From: DATAWK01 sp036267255 | GTDB lineage: Bacteria; Acidobacteriota; Terriglobia; Terriglobales; Acidobacteriaceae | Reading direction: 5' to 3' | Assembly: GCA_036267255.1 (NCBI GenBank) | Contig: DATAWK010000027.1 | Coordinates: 124,001-188,000, forward strand | DNA: 64,000 nucleotides | Part shown: positions 60,985 to 64,000 of the stretch, piece by piece | Position numbering within the stretch: the first letter of the stretch is position 1 | Layout of the letters: each line of letters begins with the position of its first letter | Notes under the pieces: model-generated | Seen by the model: only the letters and a program-made list of their open reading frames with translations | Told to the model about the DNA's origin: nothing | Database searches by the model: none | Made by a program: the position numbers and the translations under genes

Positions 60985-62208
60985 CTACTTCAGGCTGGCG
61001 GTATCAGGTTGCTGTATCAATAAAGTAGCCGTGGATTCCAGTGCTATGGAGATGGCTCCCCACAGTACAGCGGAGTTGCCGAGAGATCCCAGGGCTACAC
61101 GCGCTATCGCGAATTCATTGCCTTTCAGCAATGTTTTCACGGCATCGAGGAGTGCCGGGTGACTGCCGATTTCTCCTCCAAGAAGAACGAGACCCGGATT
61201 AAGAATCAGTGCGAGATTCAAAATGGCATCAGTCAGGATGCTAGCTTTCTGCAGAAGGATTTTCCTGGCATGAGCATTCCCTTCCACGGCAAGATCCAAC
61301 ACCTGTTCGGCATGATGCACCGCAATATGTGGAGCCATGCTTTGCCCTTTTGTGCGCCAGCTTTTTAGAATGCCCGAACTGCCCAGCACTTTTTCAAGCT
61401 GACCGAACTCGTGGATGGTAGAACGTCGCGTGGAGATGCGAGGCACACGGAGATAACCAATTTCTCCTGCGGACCATTCGGAGCCGTGATAAATCTTGCC
61501 ATCGATAAAAATTCCTGCACCGACGCTTTCGCCAATGGTGATGAAGACGAAATTTTCCTCAGCCAAAGCTGCGCCGCGGTAACGCTCCCCTTGTGCTGCC
61601 AGGTTGGTGTCGTTCTCTACGAGCACAAGGCAGTCAAACTCTTTGTTCAGCATGGTGCGCAGAGGAACATTACGCCAGCCCTTCAACGGGCTAACGGAGA
61701 GCACGGTGCCATCCTTTACATTTGTAATGGCAGGAACGCCGATAATGAGCGCCAGCAATTGTTCTAATTTCTGTTTCCGTTTGCGGACCAAGCTGCGCAG
61801 CGTCTCTTTGATCTGTGCGCAAACCACTTCGGGAGTTGCCGAGTGTTGGGGTAAGGCCACCTCCGCAGTTTCAAGCGGATATCCATTCAGGTCCGTCAGC
61901 AGAAACCGGAGATGGCCTATCTTGATATCCACGGCGGCCACGCATCCGCGATCTGCTTTGAAGCGGATCATATCGGGAGGCCGGCCACCACTCGACTCTC
62001 CTTCGCCGATTGGTTCGATCAGATTGACCGATGAAAGGTGAGCCACAACGTTGGTCACAGTGGGCGCGCTTAAACCAGAGGCGCGAACCAGATCTGCCTT
62101 AGAGCACGGGCCGGTTTCTCGCAGCAGTTTCAAGATGGTCGAGGCATTGGTCTGGCGCAGGAACGAGGGCCTGCCAACCGGAACGAGTTCTTTGGTTACT
62201 TCATTCAC
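60985..62208 (-). CDS. ROK family transcriptional regulator
   Basis: Protein of 407 residues. The N-terminal winged helix reads RQTNASTILKLLRETGPCSK and ADLVRASGLSAPTVTNVVAHL. The ROK sugar-kinase-like domain has VENDTNLAAQGERYRG, ITIGESVGAGIFIDG and the ROK box region HGSEWSAGEIGYL, and near the C-terminus LALILNPGLVLLGGEIG. The zinc-binding Cys cluster of true ROK kinases is absent (IHEFGQLEKVLG), and it likely acts as a sugar-responsive repressor. It is convergent with the beta-helix gene and divergent from the cytochrome-type gene. Confidence 0.9.
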   Translation of the reverse strand: MNEVTKELVPVGRPSFLRQTNASTILKLLRETGPCSKADLVRASGLSAPTVTNVVAHLSSVNLIEPIGEGESSGGRPPDMIRFKADRGCVAAVDIKIGHLRFLLTDLNGYPLETAEVALPQHSATPEVVCAQIKETLRSLVRKRKQKLEQLLALIIGVPAITNVKDGTVLSVSPLKGWRNVPLRTMLNKEFDCLVLVENDTNLAAQGERYRGAALAEENFVFITIGESVGAGIFIDGKIYHGSEWSAGEIGYLRVPRISTRRSTIHEFGQLEKVLGSSGILKSWRTKGQSMAPHIAVHHAEQVLDLAVEGNAHARKILLQKASILTDAILNLALILNPGLVLLGGEIGSHPALLDAVKTLLKGNEFAIARVALGSLGNSAVLWGAISIALESTATLLIQQPDTASLK

Positions 62209-62466
62209 TGTTCGATTAAAACCGTAGTTTCCAAGTTATGTCCAGCTTAGAAACGCATCCTGGGCATTATGTTGCTGCAAAATCGATGCGGGTTTTCGAT
62301 GGAGGAAATGGCAGGCAGTCTACGGGACAAGAAATATAGAAAAATGCTTGCTTTGGCGTGATCCGTGTTACATACTAACTAAATATTACAAAGTGGCCCG
62401 CCTAATTCCATCGGTTCCGGAGGAAATTTTCTCCGAATTGGGCCAACGCTTAAGGACAAATCATTT

Positions 62467-63786
62467 ATGAAGCGCATCTTTTCAATCTTGACGGTTGGGA
62501 CTTCTTTTGTTGCAGCGGCGTTCGGCCAGACGGCGCCAAAGACGCCCCCGACGTTTACCAAAGATGTAGCACCGATTGTGCAGCAACACTGCGAAAGTTG
62601 CCATCGCCCGGGCGAGGGAACACCATTCTCGTTAGTGACCTATCAAGATGTGCAGACGAAGGCGCTGATGATTAAGGACGTGATTCAAGAGGGAATCATG
62701 CCTCCCTGGTTCGCCGATCCTTCCGTTGGACATTTTTCGAATGATCGTTCGCTGACAAAGGCGCAGATCGACACGATTGTGGCATGGGTGAATGCAGGCA
62801 CACCAAGGGGAGATCCGAAAGACATGCCGGCGCCGTTGAATTTTGTCGAAGGATGGAGCATTCCCAAGCCAGATGTCATATTTCAGATACCGCGGCCATT
62901 TCCAATTCCCGCGACAGGAATCATGCAATATCAGTATGTGATTGTGCCGACCGGATTCACCACAGACAAATGGGTGCAGATGGCAGAGGTGCGACCGACG
63001 AATCGCGCTGTCGTGCATCATATTGTTGCTTATGTGCGAGCGCCAGGATCTACCTACTTCAAAGGCGAGAAGAAGGAAGTTTTCTTTGAACAGCCGCCCG
63101 TCAAAGCCACAAACAAAAAAGTAGATACCAGTGCGTTGCCAAGTGATTTTCTGGTTGGCTATGCACCGGGTCAACCTGCGGAAATCTGGAAGCCGGGTGA
63201 GGCAAAACTAATCAAAGCCGGATCCGATATCGTGTTTGAGCTGCACTATATGCCGAATGGAACGGCTACCGAGGACCGTGCAAAGTTAGGATTGGTTTTT
63301 GCGAAGGAGCCACCCGAGGAGCGGGTTATGACGCTGGCCGCGACGAATGGGACCTTCAAAATTCCTCCGGGCGATCCAAATTACGGAGCTAATGCTTCCT
63401 TTGATGTTCTGCAAAATGTGACGCTACTGGGATTGCACCCGCATATGCACGAACGCGGCAAGAACATGACGTATTGGGTTGTGTATCCCGACGGGAAAAA
63501 GGTGGAGATCCTGAATGTGCCGCATTACAACTGGCGCTGGCAGCTTTGGTACAACCTGGAGAAGCCCATTTCTCTGCCGAAAGGCAGCAAGATAGAATGT
63601 ACGGCGCATTGGGATAATTCAGCGAACAATCCGCAGAATCCAGATCCGACAAAGACCATAACATGGGGAGATCAAAGTTTTGACGAGATGATGGTCTGCT
63701 TTTTCGATCTGGCGTTTCCGGCCAATATGCCGGTAAGGGATCTGTTTCCGCTACCGAAGGTCGAGACGGCTTCGGTTGCGAAATGA
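62467..63786 (+). CDS. Secreted cytochrome c-like and copper monooxygenase-like fusion
   Basis: Protein of 439 residues with a signal peptide (RIFSILTVGTSFVAAAFGQ). A haem-binding motif CESCH occurs near residue 45 (APIVQQHCESCHRPGEGTPF), followed by a Met-containing region. Residues about 150-420 resemble the ascorbate-dependent type-II copper monooxygenase fold, with His pairs in NRAVVHHIVAYV, LLGLHPHMHERGKNM and a Met near the end (DEMMVCFFDL). Soil bacteria carry such fusions; their substrate is unknown. It starts at 62467 with a weak purine-rich leader and is divergent from the ROK regulator. Confidence 0.82.
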   Translation: MKRIFSILTVGTSFVAAAFGQTAPKTPPTFTKDVAPIVQQHCESCHRPGEGTPFSLVTYQDVQTKALMIKDVIQEGIMPPWFADPSVGHFSNDRSLTKAQIDTIVAWVNAGTPRGDPKDMPAPLNFVEGWSIPKPDVIFQIPRPFPIPATGIMQYQYVIVPTGFTTDKWVQMAEVRPTNRAVVHHIVAYVRAPGSTYFKGEKKEVFFEQPPVKATNKKVDTSALPSDFLVGYAPGQPAEIWKPGEAKLIKAGSDIVFELHYMPNGTATEDRAKLGLVFAKEPPEERVMTLAATNGTFKIPPGDPNYGANASFDVLQNVTLLGLHPHMHERGKNMTYWVVYPDGKKVEILNVPHYNWRWQLWYNLEKPISLPKGSKIECTAHWDNSANNPQNPDPTKTITWGDQSFDEMMVCFFDLAFPANMPVRDLFPLPKVETASVAK

Positions 63787-63888
63787 GTCCGGTTCTCGAG
63801 ATTGCGCGCATCGGTATGAGGAGTGCCCGAGCGTGCGTGTTCCAGCTTATGGATCCGACGAGTATTGCAGGTGCCTAACAGCGACACT

Positions 63889-64000
63889 ATGAAAACTGTC
63901 CGCTTTGCCATTCTGGTTCTGTGCGTTACGTTGTGCAGTTTCGGTATGGCCCAACCGGGTGGCCGTCCGAAAAAGAAGCAGTTGCTGATTATCGGGGAAG
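63889..64000 (+). CDS. Secreted protein, N-terminal fragment cut by the window edge
   Basis: Only the first 37 residues are in the window. They begin MKTVRFAILVLCVTLCSF with a signal peptide ending near GMAQ, followed by a basic stretch PGGRPKKKQLLIIGE. The start of a beta strand (LLIIGE) after the basic segment would suit a ThuA-like domain, but this is a guess. The reading frame continues off the right edge. Confidence 0.55.
   Translation, partial: MKTVRFAILVLCVTLCSFGMAQPGGRPKKKQLLIIGE

Noticed and set aside
62209..62466. ROK operator near ACTAACTAAATATTAC
   Set aside because: The sequence is only weakly palindromic and does not recur in the window, so it was not listed as a site.
1..64000. 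CRISPR arrays, insertion sequences and prophage modules
   Set aside because: No regularly spaced repeats, transposase or integrase genes were seen. The single excisionase-like gene at 4707-4967 is not enough to call a mobile element, and no attachment-site duplication was found at the tRNA.

Overview
The window looks like a chromosomal segment of an acidobacterium of the class Terriglobia (Acidobacteriaceae-like: Granulicella, Terriglobus, Edaphobacter and relatives). The grounds are an ADOP-type duplicated permease, a GWxTD-domain protein, very large Oar-like TonB-dependent receptors with an N-terminal carboxypeptidase-regulatory domain, an ASPIC/UnbV (CRTAC1) protein next to a TPR protein, and many secreted glycoside hydrolases. 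Base composition is moderate (roughly mid-50s % GC by eye). Genus is inference.

Layout. 0.2-18.2 kb is mostly housekeeping: ADOP permease, a PfkA-family phosphofructokinase whose residues predict pyrophosphate use, a small excisionase-type HTH protein, a GH5-like hydrolase, an M24 aminopeptidase, accB-accC, thiE, an APC amino-acid permease, a MacA-like adaptor with its ATPase but no permease, a GWxTD protein and a probable outer-membrane protein. A tRNA-Lys(CTT) lies at 18.37 kb.

18.5-26.2 kb is the most unusual part: a minus-strand fluoride-response locus. Four crcB-type (fluoride) riboswitch aptamers can be read, three on the minus strand and one on the plus strand. They precede an internally deleted enolase gene, a dynamin-like GTPase, crcB/fluC, a Cys-rich protein coupled to crcB by ATGA, a two-domain DUF190 protein, a one-domain DUF190 protein and a second dynamin-like GTPase broken by at least four frameshifts. 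One aptamer appears to control translation by masking the Shine-Dalgarno of the dynamin gene; another has a textbook promoter and an intrinsic terminator.

26.2-39.3 kb is accessory: an FAD monooxygenase, a merR plus DoxX-like pair, a TonB receptor broken by two frameshifts, a MocR-type regulator divergent from it, a cupin, an M1 peptidase with a rearranged zinc motif, a YagU-like membrane protein and a TetR regulator. A near-identical operator lies upstream of tetR and of the monooxygenase 11 kb away, which links the two.

39.4-64 kb is a glycan-utilisation neighbourhood: DeoR, LacI and ROK regulators, two Oar-like receptors, a TIM-barrel hydrolase, TPR and CRTAC1 proteins, an MFS transporter, a GH30 enzyme, a pectate-lyase/GH55-like beta-helix protein fused to a propeller, a cytochrome c/copper-monooxygenase-like protein, and the start of a further secreted protein at the right edge. 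A LacI-type palindrome (AGACAA-N4-TTGTC) occurs upstream of the second receptor and of the GH30 gene, each beside a TTGACA-N18-TTTAAT promoter.
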